64,000 nucleotides of DNA. Origin: Mycolicibacterium sp. J2. GTDB lineage: Bacteria > Actinomycetota > Actinomycetes > Mycobacteriales > Mycobacteriaceae. Position 1 is the first letter of the stretch. Every line of letters begins with the position of its first letter. A program made the translations under genes and the position numbers. The stretch covers positions 472,310 to 536,309 of the forward strand of contig NZ_JAPFPY010000001.1 in the NCBI RefSeq assembly GCF_026240945.1, read 5' to 3'. The notes under the pieces were generated by a model, which saw only the letters and a program-made list of their open reading frames with translations, made no database searches and was not told the origin of the DNA. Positions 24,641-32,888 of the stretch are shown one piece after another.

Positions 24641-25750
24641 ATGAAGATCGCGATGGTCATCGGTTCGGTCAGGCAACCGTGCGCGGCGTCGGAGCACGGC
24701 CGGTGGTTGCCCAGGCTGTTGAGCGAAGCGGGCCACCGGGTGACCGTGTACAGCCTCGGCGACGAGTCACCGGGACCGCAGGCACCGGGAATGGTCGCTA
24801 TCACCGGCGCGGCAGGTGAACTCGCCGCCAAACTGGACACTGCCTGGGAGCGGGACCCTCCCGATGTGGTCCAGGCGCACTCCTGGCCGATCGGGCTTTT
24901 CGCCCAGCTCGCCGCCGACCGGCACCGGCTGCCCACCGTCCAGTCGTTTCACGGAACCGCACCACTCGGCGCGCGTGAACGCACGGCCAAACCCGCACAG
25001 ACCCGGCTGGCAGCGCTGGTGGCGCGCAACGCCACCTGGGTCACCACCGGTTCCAGCCAGGAGCTGCAGAGCGTGGCCGCGCTGCGCGGGTCACGTCGCC
25101 GGGCATCGGTAATCGCCGGGGGAATCGACGTCGACATGGTGGAGCAGGCCCTGTCCGACGGCGCGCGATCGGACGGACCCCCGCACCTGATCACGGGGCT
25201 GGCGGGTTCCGACGATCTGGACCCCGGGTTCGACGCGGTGATACGTACCCTGCCGACCGTGCCGGACGCTCACTTCGTCGGCATCGGTCGTCCGCCACAA
25301 CGACATCACCTTGACGCGGCCGGGCAGTTGGCCCGCGCACTCGGGGTGCAGGATCGCGTCGAACTGGTGGTACCCGACCCAGCAGAGGCACCGATCTGGC
25401 TCGGACGTGCCGATGTGGCCACGTGCACACCCGCGCTGTGCACCGATCACTCGGCGGTGCTGCAGGCGATGGCCGCCGGCATCCCGGTGATCGCCCACGA
25501 CACCGGCGCTCTGACCGACACCGTCATCGACGATGTCACCGGATTGCTGATCCAGCCGGGCCGGCCAAGAGAGCTGGCAGCCGCCGCGAAAAGACTTCTG
25601 GCCCAACCTTTTGCGCGAATAAGTATGGGCGCGGCCGGTCGGGCCCGGGCCAGGTCGCGCTACAGCTGGCAGCGCGTCGCGCAAGAATACGAATGGGTCT
25701 ACGAGAACGCGATGGCGACCGAGGCACGGGCGGACAACGGCGTCCGATAG
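24641..25750 (+). CDS. Family 4 glycosyltransferase
   Basis: 369 residues, GT-B fold. The N-terminal Rossmann half begins KIAMVIGSVRQPC and contains VVQAHSW, and the C-terminal half contains VPDPAEAPIWLGRADVATC and the family-1/4 motif near EAMAAG/TDTVIDDVTGLL, here with VLQAMAAGIPVIAHDTG. The usual catalytic Glu of E-x7-E is less clear. The ATG at 24641 is preceded by AGGGGG. It ends the sugar-related run and is followed by a short tandem repeat. Confidence 0.85.
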   Translation: MKIAMVIGSVRQPCAASEHGRWLPRLLSEAGHRVTVYSLGDESPGPQAPGMVAITGAAGELAAKLDTAWERDPPDVVQAHSWPIGLFAQLAADRHRLPTVQSFHGTAPLGARERTAKPAQTRLAALVARNATWVTTGSSQELQSVAALRGSRRRASVIAGGIDVDMVEQALSDGARSDGPPHLITGLAGSDDLDPGFDAVIRTLPTVPDAHFVGIGRPPQRHHLDAAGQLARALGVQDRVELVVPDPAEAPIWLGRADVATCTPALCTDHSAVLQAMAAGIPVIAHDTGALTDTVIDDVTGLLIQPGRPRELAAAAKRLLAQPFARISMGAAGRARARSRYSWQRVAQEYEWVYENAMATEARADNGVR

Positions 25751-25763
25751 CCAGGGCGACGGT

Positions 25764-25797
25764 GTCTTCGCAACGACGATGTCTTCGCAACGACGAT
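25764..25797. repeat. Two tandem 17-bp repeats
   Basis: GTCTTCGCAACGACGAT occurs twice head to tail with no spacer, just after the glycosyltransferase stop and about 75 bases before the AI-2E leader frame. It may be a recent slippage duplication or paired binding sites. Confidence 0.8.
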
Positions 25798-25872
25798 TAA
25801 TTGACCGTCGCGCAGGGTATTTCCGCTATGCCGGGCGAGCATGCACTCCTCGCTGGACAGTTGGAGGCCGCC

Positions 25873-25914
25873 GTGAATCCTTCGTTCGATTCGGCGAGGC
25901 GCCATGTCGGCTGA
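25873..25914 (+). CDS. Possible 13-codon leader frame
   Basis: GTG start with TTGGAGG five bases upstream, 13 codons, stop TGA at 25912-25914 overlapping the beginning of the AI-2E gene (ATG at 25904). The only good ribosome site in this area serves the short frame, which suggests translational coupling into the transporter gene. No amino-acid bias is evident. Confidence 0.35.
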   Translation: MNPSFDSARRHVG

Positions 25915-27091
25915 TGACCTCCAGGCGGACACCCAGGGCCCGGACGGCCACCACGAGCGGGTCGGTCAGCCGCACACCGTGATCGACGAGGGCCCGGTGG
26001 CCGATGCCGAGAAACGCGCCGCCGAGATCAGCACGGGCGAAAGGCCCCTGGGCGTTCCCGGCAGGCGCTTCGATCGCCGCTCACCTTTCTATATCGGGAT
26101 GACCGCGGCGGGCGGGGTGGCGGTCACCTATGGCGCGGTCCACCTGTTGTCGATCATGTCGTCGATCCTGCTGTTGATCGGTGTCGCCTTCTTTCTCGCC
26201 CTCGGACTCGAGCCGGCCGTGTCGTGGTTGGTGAACCGCCGGCTGCCGCGCTGGGCGGCGACGACGGTCGTGTTCGTGGTGGTCGCCGCGCTGCTGGCGG
26301 CGTTCGTCGCTGCCGCCATTCCACCGTTGTCCCAACAGCTCAGCCAGCTCATCACCCAAGCGCCGCACTACCTGCAGCAGGCCCAGGATCACTCGTCGAC
26401 GATCGGTCGGCTCAACGAGCGCTTCCAGTTGCAGCGCAGACTCACCGACATGCTCGACGCATCGGGCGGATCTGCGTTCAACCAGGTCATCAGTGCGGGA
26501 TCGGCCTTGGTCGAGGCGGTGATCGACGTCGTCATCGTGGTGGTGCTGACCATCTACTTCCTCATCGACCTGCCGCGCATCCGGACTTTCCTGTACCGCT
26601 TGGTGCCGCACTCCCGCCGCCCCCGCGCGATCCTCATCGGTGATGAGGTGTTCGCCAAGGTGGGGGCCTATCTGCTGGGTAATGTCGTCATCTCGCTCAT
26701 CGCCGGTGCGGCCACCATGATCTGGCTCTACGCGTTCGATGTTCCCTATGCCCTTCTGCTGGGCATACTGGTGGCATTGCTCGATCTGGTGCCGGTGGTC
26801 GGTTCCACCATTGCCGGGGTCGCGGTGGCCGCGGTGGCGTGGACCGTGTCCTGGCCGGTATGTGTGGCGACCATCGTGTTCTTCGTGGTGTTCCGGCTCG
26901 CCGAGGATTATCTGCTGGTACCGCGCATCATCGGGCGAGCGGTCGATGTCCCGGCGCTGGTCACCGTCGTGGCGGTGCTGATCGGCGGTGCGGTGCTCGG
27001 CATCGTCGGCGCGTTGGTGGCCATCCCCGTCGCCGCCGCCATTGCGCTGCTGGTCGCCGAAATCCTCTATCCCCGGCTGGACAACGCGTGA
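25904..27091 (+). CDS. AI-2E family transporter
   Basis: 395 residues with seven to eight membrane helices, a long central amphipathic loop (about 140-195) and the C-terminal VPVVGSTIAGV and PLVLGRA-like (VPRIIGRAVDVPAL) signatures of the AI-2E/UPF0118 family. Members are exporters or Na+/H+ antiporters. An AI-2 role should not be assumed in an actinobacterium. The first 60 residues are a charged soluble extension. No strong ribosome site precedes its ATG except that of the overlapping leader frame. Confidence 0.88.
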   Translation: MSADDLQADTQGPDGHHERVGQPHTVIDEGPVADAEKRAAEISTGERPLGVPGRRFDRRSPFYIGMTAAGGVAVTYGAVHLLSIMSSILLLIGVAFFLALGLEPAVSWLVNRRLPRWAATTVVFVVVAALLAAFVAAAIPPLSQQLSQLITQAPHYLQQAQDHSSTIGRLNERFQLQRRLTDMLDASGGSAFNQVISAGSALVEAVIDVVIVVVLTIYFLIDLPRIRTFLYRLVPHSRRPRAILIGDEVFAKVGAYLLGNVVISLIAGAATMIWLYAFDVPYALLLGILVALLDLVPVVGSTIAGVAVAAVAWTVSWPVCVATIVFFVVFRLAEDYLLVPRIIGRAVDVPALVTVVAVLIGGAVLGIVGALVAIPVAAAIALLVAEILYPRLDNA

Positions 27092-27173
27092 GTCGGTCGG
27101 CCCGTCGGGTACCCAAGGCCCCGCGCAACGGGTACTACGGGAGGGACCCTATTGGCGACATGGAGTGATGGTG

Positions 27174-28547
27174 ATGACGACGTCTCGGACCAAGGTAGTG
27201 ATCGTCGGCGGTGGCTTCGGCGGCTTGTTCTGCGCCCGCCGGCTCGGGAAGGCCGACGTCGACGTGACCCTGGTGGACCGGGCGGCCTGCCACGTGTTCC
27301 AGCCCCTGCTCTACCAATGTGCCACCGGGACGCTGAGCATCGGTCAGATCAGCCGCTCGTTGCGCGAGGAATTGGCTCGCCACCGTAACGTCACGACGCT
27401 GCTCGGGGAGGCCATCGATCTCGACGCCGACGCCCGTCGGGTGACCGTGCGCAGGCCCGACGAGTCCACCTACACGCTGGATTACGACGTGCTGGTGGTG
27501 GCGGTCGGCATGCGGCAGGCCTATTTCGGCAACGAAGAGTTCGCGCAGTGGGCGCCCGGTATGAAGACGCTCGACGACGCGCTGAGCATCCGCCGGCGGC
27601 TGTTCGGCGCATTCGAGATCGCCGAGACGCTGCCCCCGGGACCGGAACGCGACAGCTGGCTCACGTTCGCGGTGGCCGGCGGCGGCCCGACCGGAGTGGA
27701 ACTGGCAGGCCAGATAAGGGAGATGGCCACCCGCGCACTGGCGCACGAATTCCACAGCATCGATCCCGAGGACGCCCGGGTGCTGTTGTTCGACGGCGGA
27801 ACCAGCATCCTGGGCGGCTTCGCCCCGGACCTGACCGACAAGGCGACCCGAACGCTGCAGCGACTCGGGGTCGAACTGCATCTCGGTGTGCACGTCACCG
27901 ACGTCCGGCCCGACGGGGTGACGGTCACCCCGAAGGACGGCAGCCCGTCGCTGGATTACCCAGCGCGCACGGTGTTGTGGACCGCCGGCGTGGAGGCGGT
28001 GCCGTTCGCGCGCCGTGTCGCCGCAGTCACCGGAACCGCATCAGACCATGCCGGCCGCATCGCGGTGGATCCGGACCTGTCGATTCCCGGCCACCCGGAG
28101 ATCTTCGTCATCGGTGATCTCGTCGGCCGCGATCACCTCCCCGGTGTCGCCGAGAACGCCATGCAGGGCGGCCTCCACGCCGCGGCCTGTATCCGCCGCG
28201 GATTGGCAGGCAAGCCGCGGCGACCCTTCCGTTATCGCGATCTGGGCTCGGCGGCCTATATCAGCAGGGGTAACGCGCTACTGCAGGCCGGGCCCATCCG
28301 GCTGGCGGGGTTGTTGGGATGGCTGGGCTGGGGACTGATCCACATCGCGTTCCTCACCGGTATCGAGAACCGGATCAGCACGTTGGGCAGCTGGCTGGTG
28401 ACCATCGCCCGGGCCAGCCGCACCGATCGGACGTTCATCCTGGGCGGAACGACCTCACCCGAACATCCCTACACCTGGCTGAAGTTCTTCCACCCCCACA
28501 TGCTCAGCACCGGCGACCCGCAATCTGCCGACCACAGCGCACCGTGA
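27174..28547 (+). CDS. NDH-2-like FAD/NAD(P) oxidoreductase
   Basis: 457 residues. FAD-binding GGGFGGL at the N-terminus, NAD(P)-binding AGGGPTGVELAG in the middle, and the second FAD motif VIGDLVG near 310. The C-terminal third has a hydrophobic amphipathic region (LGWLGWGLIHIAFLTG) that anchors type II NADH dehydrogenases to the membrane. It likely passes electrons from NADH to menaquinone, as an extra Ndh-type enzyme. Several in-frame starts exist. The ATG at 27174 has GGAG eight bases upstream. Confidence 0.87.
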   Translation: MTTSRTKVVIVGGGFGGLFCARRLGKADVDVTLVDRAACHVFQPLLYQCATGTLSIGQISRSLREELARHRNVTTLLGEAIDLDADARRVTVRRPDESTYTLDYDVLVVAVGMRQAYFGNEEFAQWAPGMKTLDDALSIRRRLFGAFEIAETLPPGPERDSWLTFAVAGGGPTGVELAGQIREMATRALAHEFHSIDPEDARVLLFDGGTSILGGFAPDLTDKATRTLQRLGVELHLGVHVTDVRPDGVTVTPKDGSPSLDYPARTVLWTAGVEAVPFARRVAAVTGTASDHAGRIAVDPDLSIPGHPEIFVIGDLVGRDHLPGVAENAMQGGLHAAACIRRGLAGKPRRPFRYRDLGSAAYISRGNALLQAGPIRLAGLLGWLGWGLIHIAFLTGIENRISTLGSWLVTIARASRTDRTFILGGTTSPEHPYTWLKFFHPHMLSTGDPQSADHSAP

Positions 28548-28565
28548 CCGCTTTGGAAAGAGGTT

Positions 28566-29507
28566 TCAGCGCAACCTTTTTGCCGCCACCGAGCGGGACT
28601 CGTGCACCGAGAAGCCGGTACCGAGCGCCCCACGGAAAGCGGTCACCGACGGGTGCGCGGCGTAGGCGGCGCGGGCGAGCGTGAAGAGCTGGCGCTTGGG
28701 TGCACCGGGCAACCGACACAGCCGCACACCCTGCAGCCGCTGCCGGCCGAGCAGCGCCGGCACGAAGCAGACCGCCCGACCGGACTCCACCATCTGCACA
28801 TGCACCAGTGGGTCCACGCCGTCGAATCGAGCGGATGGTTCGAATCCGTTGTCGCGGCATAGTTCTCGCGCCCACCGACCCGGCGCTGAGTCACGGGGAT
28901 CCAGCGCCCACGGCGCGCCCGCCAGGTCGGCCAGCCCGGTGGGCTCGCTCCACGGCCCGGAGGTCGGCACGGCCAGGAGCACCTCGTCGGCTCCGAGGCC
29001 CACCCGGTGCATGTCCGGGCGCACCCGGAACGGTTCGCCGGGATACTCCTCGCCGAGCACGACGTCGAATCCTCCGGTGAGAAGCCCCGACATCGCCGCA
29101 TCCGCCTCCCGCTGGGCGATGTCCACGCGCAGCTCCGGATGGTCGCGCTCCAGCGCATCGAGGGCAGCGGGCAGCAGGGACAGCAGGACGGTCTGGAAGG
29201 ACGCCACCTGTAGCCGGCCCCCGACCCTGCCCTGCGCCACGGCCAATGCGGTCTCGGCATCCTCGAGTGCGGCGATCGCCACGCGTGCGTGGTCGACCAG
29301 GATGCGGCCCGCCTCGGTGAGTCGGACACCCCGCCCGACCGGCTCGGTCAGCGCCACCCCGGCCTCTCGCTCGAGCTGGGCCAGCTGCTGGGACACCGCC
29401 GACGGGCTGTACGACAGGGCGCGTGCCACCGCGGCCAACGTGCCCCGCCGCTCCAACTCGTAGAGCAGCACCAGCCGCTGCACATTGAGCACCGGCGCTC
29501 CATTCAT
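28566..29507 (-). CDS. LysR-family transcriptional regulator
   Basis: 313 residues. N-terminal winged helix with LAAVARALSYSPSAVSQQLAQLEREAG, followed by the two-lobed periplasmic-binding-type effector domain (about 95-300). It is divergent from the EamA exporter with 71 bp between starts, the classic layout for a LysR activator of the neighbouring gene and itself. The effector is unknown, possibly an amino acid or other exported metabolite. Confidence 0.92.
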   Translation of the reverse strand: MNGAPVLNVQRLVLLYELERRGTLAAVARALSYSPSAVSQQLAQLEREAGVALTEPVGRGVRLTEAGRILVDHARVAIAALEDAETALAVAQGRVGGRLQVASFQTVLLSLLPAALDALERDHPELRVDIAQREADAAMSGLLTGGFDVVLGEEYPGEPFRVRPDMHRVGLGADEVLLAVPTSGPWSEPTGLADLAGAPWALDPRDSAPGRWARELCRDNGFEPSARFDGVDPLVHVQMVESGRAVCFVPALLGRQRLQGVRLCRLPGAPKRQLFTLARAAYAAHPSVTAFRGALGTGFSVHESRSVAAKRLR

Positions 29508-29578
29508 CAGGTTTGCTTACCGTTTTCCATCATAAACATTCGCTGGACTGTTCGTTTCAGCGTTGGGAAGCTGGTGCC

Positions 29579-30499
29579 ATGCCGACATCCGTGACCCACC
29601 TGCGCCGTTCCGGCTCGTCGCGAAGCGTGCTGATGGTGCTGGGATCGTGTGTGTCGTTGCAGCTCGGCGCGGCCGTCGCCACGCCCCTGCTGCACCACCT
29701 CGGCACCGGCCTGCCGGTGATGTTCCGGCTACTGCTGGCCGGCGCCCTGCTGCTGGCCGTGTTCCGGCCCCGCGTCAACCGCTGGACCCGGTCGCAATGG
29801 ACGTCGGTGCTGGTGTTCGGGCTCGCGCTGGGCGGCATGAACGGGTTCTTCTTCGCCGCGATCGCCCGCATCCCGCTCGGGACCGCGGTGACCATCGAGT
29901 TCGCCGGTCCGCTGTTGCTGGCCGCGCTCTTGGGGCGGGGTCCCCGGCACCTGGTGTGCGTGGCCGCAGCGGCGATCGCCATCGCCGCCCTCGGTCTGCA
30001 CGGTTCAGGGACCGCCACGGCCCACCTGGACGCCGCGGGCGTCATCCTCGCCCTGATCGCCGCGGGGTTCTGGGCGCTCTACATGCTGGCCGGCAAGCAG
30101 GTCGGCGCCCAGGTGCCGGGCCACGGCGCGCTGGCGGTCGGCATGCTCGTCGGAGCCGCGGCGACGCTGCCGTTCGCCGCGCCGGCCCTGCCCGCGTTGG
30201 CGCAGGCGCCGAGCCTGCTTTCGCAGCTGGCCGCCGTCGCCGTCCTCTCCTCGGTGAACCCGTACACGCTGGAGTTCGCGGCCATGCGCCGGCTCGACAC
30301 CCAGACCTTCGGCGTCCTGCTCAGCCTCGAACCGGCCGTTGCGGGCATCGCCGGCTGGGTCCTGCTCGGCCAATCGCTGTCCTGGGTCGACGCCGGCGCG
30401 ATCGTCACGGTGGTGGTCGCGTCCGCGATCGCGACGCTGGACCGGCGTCCCGACGCCACCCCCACCCGATCAGATTTGACCGCCGTCGGCGCGGGATGA
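29579..30499 (+). CDS. EamA-family exporter (RhtA-like)
   Basis: 306 residues, ten membrane helices in two EamA repeats (about 15-140 and 155-285), like threonine/homoserine exporter RhtA. The longer frame from 29513 begins in the shared promoter region. The ATG at 29579 fits the conserved N-terminus. Likely under control of the divergent LysR regulator. Confidence 0.88.
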   Translation: MPTSVTHLRRSGSSRSVLMVLGSCVSLQLGAAVATPLLHHLGTGLPVMFRLLLAGALLLAVFRPRVNRWTRSQWTSVLVFGLALGGMNGFFFAAIARIPLGTAVTIEFAGPLLLAALLGRGPRHLVCVAAAAIAIAALGLHGSGTATAHLDAAGVILALIAAGFWALYMLAGKQVGAQVPGHGALAVGMLVGAAATLPFAAPALPALAQAPSLLSQLAAVAVLSSVNPYTLEFAAMRRLDTQTFGVLLSLEPAVAGIAGWVLLGQSLSWVDAGAIVTVVVASAIATLDRRPDATPTRSDLTAVGAG

Positions 30500-30540
30500 C
30501 GCGTATCGGGCCGGGGTTCGCCCAATTCGGGGGCGGTGGC

Positions 30541-30546
30541 TATAGT
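30541..30546 (+). promoter_or_regulatory. Promoter of the DAHP synthase attenuator
   Basis: TATAGT, a near-perfect SigA -10 box, lies seven bases before the GTG of the leader peptide at 30554, so the transcript should start on that GTG. The -35 is poor (TTCGCC-like, 18 bases upstream), as is common for mycobacterial SigA promoters. Confidence 0.6.
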
Positions 30547-30553
30547 CGACCTC

Positions 30554-30625
30554 GTGAACATCGGCCTGCGTCGCTACTGGCGCTTTATCCCGGCTCCGGG
30601 TGGAGCCACGGATAAAGTGCGGTAG
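30554..30625 (+). CDS. Aromatic leader peptide (attenuator)
   Basis: A 23-residue leaderless frame, GTG to TAG, with RRYWRF at residues 6-11: adjacent Tyr, Trp and, one Arg later, Phe codons. It precedes a class I DAHP synthase, the first enzyme of the shikimate pathway. Leader peptides rich in the pathway's end products are the sensing part of ribosome-mediated attenuation. From memory, an aromatic leader (aroR) upstream of aroF is described in Corynebacterium glutamicum. The stem starting at 30592 begins six bases after the Phe codon, as expected for a stalled ribosome to mask it. Confidence 0.75.
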   Translation: MNIGLRRYWRFIPAPGGATDKVR

Positions 30626-30654
30626 TCCAGCGCGCGACGCCACCACCCGGAGCC
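30592..30654 (+). promoter_or_regulatory. 12-bp attenuator stem
   Basis: GGCTCCGGGTGG (30592-30603) is exactly complementary to CCACCCGGAGCC (30643-30654). The 5' arm follows the aromatic codons inside the leader frame, and the 3' arm abuts the terminator hairpin. A ribosome paused on the Tyr/Trp/Phe codons would cover the 5' arm and release the 3' arm to pair elsewhere, for example with GGGTCGGGTG near 30703-30712. Confidence 0.65.
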
Positions 30655-30656
30655 CG

Positions 30657-30689
30657 GCAGTGACCAATCGGTCACTGCTTTCGTCATTT
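30657..30689 (+). terminator. Attenuator terminator hairpin
   Basis: GCAGTGACC (30657-30665) and GGTCACTGC (30670-30678) form a perfect 9-bp stem with a four-base loop, followed by TTTCGTCATTT. The U-run is broken, as is common in actinobacteria. It lies 58 bases before the DAHP synthase ATG, where an attenuator terminator belongs. Confidence 0.65.
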
Positions 30690-30746
30690 CAGGGCACCGG
30701 ACGGGTCGGGTGAGCCCTGATATCGATCAAGGAGACCACCCCGATC

Positions 30747-31799
30747 ATGACCATCGCCGCCGTCGACATACCCACCTCCGACCGACGGATCACCGAATTC
30801 CGCCCCATCCCCAGTCCGCAGGACATCCGGGCCGAGCTGCCGCTCCCCGCCGCCCTGGCCGCCGACGTCCGGCGCCATCGCGACGAGATCGCCGACATCC
30901 TCGCCGGCCGGGATGAGCGTCTGCTGCTGGTCGTCGGTCCGTGCTCGGTCCACGACCCGGTCGCAGCCCTCGACTACGCCCGCCGGCTGGCGCCGCTGGC
31001 GGCCGACTACGCCGACCGGCTGAAGATCGTCATGCGCGTCTACTTCGAGAAGCCGCGGACCGTGGTCGGGTGGAAGGGACTGATCAACGACCCCGGCTTG
31101 GACGGCACGTTCGACGTCGAACGTGGGCTGCGGACCGCCCGCGCCCTGCTGCTCGACATCGGCGCACTCGGCCTCGCCGTCGGCTGTGAATTCCTCGAAC
31201 CGACCAGCCCGCAGTACATCGCCGACACCATCGCGTGGGGTGCCATCGGTGCGCGCACCACCGAGTCGCAGATTCACCGCCAGCTGGCGTCGGGTCTGTC
31301 GATGCCCGTCGGGTTCAAGAACGGCACCGACGGAAACCTCCGCGTCGCCATCGACGGCGTGAATGCCGCAGCGGCACAACATGTCTTCTTCGGTATCGAC
31401 GAGCTGGGCCGGGGCTCGGCGGTCCAGACGGCCGGAAATCCGGACTGCCACGTGATCCTGCGCGGTGGCACGGCCGGCCCGAATTACGATGCCGCGACGG
31501 TACGCACCGCCGTACGTGAACTGGAGAGGGCCGGGCTACCCGGCCTGGTGATGGTCGACTGCTCACATGCGAATTCGGGTAAGGATCATGTCCGCCAGGC
31601 CGAGGTGGCGACCGAGATCGCCGACCGGATCGCGGCGGGCGAACGCGGGATCAGCGGTCTGATGTTGGAGAGCTTCCTGGTGGCCGGCGCCCAGAATCTT
31701 GGCCCCGATCTCGTCTACGGGCAATCGGTGACCGATGCCTGCATGGGCTTCGACACCACGCGCACGGTGCTCGCGCATCTGTTCGCCGCCGTCGGCTGA
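30747..31799 (+). CDS. Class I DAHP synthase
   Basis: 350 residues of 3-deoxy-D-arabino-heptulosonate-7-phosphate synthase, class I (E. coli AroF/G/H type): VVGPCSVHDP, MRVYFEKPRTVVGWKGLINDP, GARTTESQIHR, GNPDCHVILRGG and VDCSHANSGKDH contain the PEP, metal (Cys, His) and phosphate-binding residues. It condenses PEP and erythrose 4-phosphate. M. tuberculosis relies on a class II enzyme, so this may be a second isozyme. Regulation by an upstream aromatic attenuator is predicted. AAGGAG lies 12 bases before the ATG. Confidence 0.95.
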   Translation: MTIAAVDIPTSDRRITEFRPIPSPQDIRAELPLPAALAADVRRHRDEIADILAGRDERLLLVVGPCSVHDPVAALDYARRLAPLAADYADRLKIVMRVYFEKPRTVVGWKGLINDPGLDGTFDVERGLRTARALLLDIGALGLAVGCEFLEPTSPQYIADTIAWGAIGARTTESQIHRQLASGLSMPVGFKNGTDGNLRVAIDGVNAAAAQHVFFGIDELGRGSAVQTAGNPDCHVILRGGTAGPNYDAATVRTAVRELERAGLPGLVMVDCSHANSGKDHVRQAEVATEIADRIAAGERGISGLMLESFLVAGAQNLGPDLVYGQSVTDACMGFDTTRTVLAHLFAAVG

Positions 31800-31837
31800 C
31801 AGAATACGAGTCCCCGGCCGACATCAGGAGGATCGCG

Positions 31838-32335
31838 ATGGCCTTGTCCGGTTCCGAAGCCTTCGAACGGTTGGTCGGGCACCTCGACTACCCGATGTTC
31901 GTGGTGACCACCCACGCCGAGGGCACCCGGGCCGGATGCCTGGTCGGCTTCGCGAGCCAGACCAGCATCCGGCCGCCGCGCTTCCTGATCGGGCTGTCCA
32001 AGCGCAATTTCACCTACCGCACCGCGCGCGGCGCCGACCATCTTGCGGTGCATGTGCTCTCCCGTCAGGACGCGGCGCTGGCCCGGTTGTTCGGCTCCGA
32101 AACCGGGGACGAGGTGGACAAGTTCGCGCGCTGCGACTGGTACACCGGCCCGCACGACCTGCCGATCCTGCGGGACGCCCAGGCCTGGTTCGCCGGCAAG
32201 GTGCTCGCCCGCTTCGACGCCGGCGATCATCTGGCGCACCTGCTGGAGCCTGTCGCCGGGGACGCCCCGGAATCGTTCGGCGACCTCCTCACCTTCAGCG
32301 ACGTCTCCGATCTGGAACCCGGTCACGACGCGTGA
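31838..32335 (+). CDS. Flavin reductase-like protein
   Basis: 165 residues of the flavin reductase-like/FMN-binding split barrel family: PMFVVTT, GCLVGFASQTSIRPPRFLIGLSKRN and HLAVHVLSRQD form the flavin-binding face. Short members reduce FMN or act with a monooxygenase. No partner oxygenase is adjacent. An ideal AGGAGG precedes the ATG. The sigma factor gene follows after 43 bp. Confidence 0.85.
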   Translation: MALSGSEAFERLVGHLDYPMFVVTTHAEGTRAGCLVGFASQTSIRPPRFLIGLSKRNFTYRTARGADHLAVHVLSRQDAALARLFGSETGDEVDKFARCDWYTGPHDLPILRDAQAWFAGKVLARFDAGDHLAHLLEPVAGDAPESFGDLLTFSDVSDLEPGHDA

Positions 32336-32378
32336 GACCGGGTCCTCACAAAACCCTTGGCTGGGCCGTCTACTCGGT

Positions 32379-32888
32379 GTGACACTCAAACAGCCCTTCC
32401 AGGCCGTGGTCTCCGAGCACGGTCCCACGGTGTTGCGGGTTTGCCGGGTCATCGTCGGTCCCGTCGACGGCGACGATGCGTGGTCGGAAACCTTCCTGTC
32501 CGCGCTGAAGGCCTATCCCGACCTGCCTGCGGATGCCAACGTCGCGGCTTGGCTGGTGACCATTGCGCACCGCAAGGCCATCGACATCCTCCGCAGCCGG
32601 GCCCGGCACGCCGTCCCCACGGCTGACCTTCCCGAACGGCCCACCGCGGCGCACGAGAGGGAACATGACGACCTCATCGAGGCGGTGAACCGCCTGTCGC
32701 CCAAACAAAAACAGGCCGTCGCCTACCACTATCTGGCCGGCCTGCCCTACACCGAAGTCGCCGACATCACCGGCAGCAGTCCCGACGCGGCCCGCCGCGC
32801 CGCCGCCGACGGGATCGCCGCGTTGCGTCGCCGCCTCGGCGGTCAGCCCATCGCACCACGCACGTCCACGAAAGGACAGCACTCATGA
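32379..32888 (+). CDS. ECF-like RNA polymerase sigma factor
   Basis: About 169 residues with sigma region 2 (GDDAWSETFLSALKAYPDL, then WLVTIAHRKAIDILRSRAR) and region 4 (LSPKQKQAVAYHYLAGLPYTEVADITGSSPDAARRAAADGI). No anti-sigma gene or extra C-terminal domain is visible. The stop overlaps the start of the Ogt-type repair gene by four bases (ATGA), so the sigma factor and the repair protein are made together. The GTG at 32379 is the only sensible start. The longer frame upstream is a shadow of the flavin reductase. Confidence 0.83.
   Translation: MTLKQPFQAVVSEHGPTVLRVCRVIVGPVDGDDAWSETFLSALKAYPDLPADANVAAWLVTIAHRKAIDILRSRARHAVPTADLPERPTAAHEREHDDLIEAVNRLSPKQKQAVAYHYLAGLPYTEVADITGSSPDAARRAAADGIAALRRRLGGQPIAPRTSTKGQHS

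Noticed and set aside
25818..25823. GGGTAT upstream of the AI-2E gene as a SigF promoter
   Set aside because: No GTTT-like -35 at 15-17 bases.
25904..27091. Quorum-sensing role for the AI-2E protein
   Set aside because: The family name is historical; no luxS or lsr genes are present and many members are ion or drug exporters.
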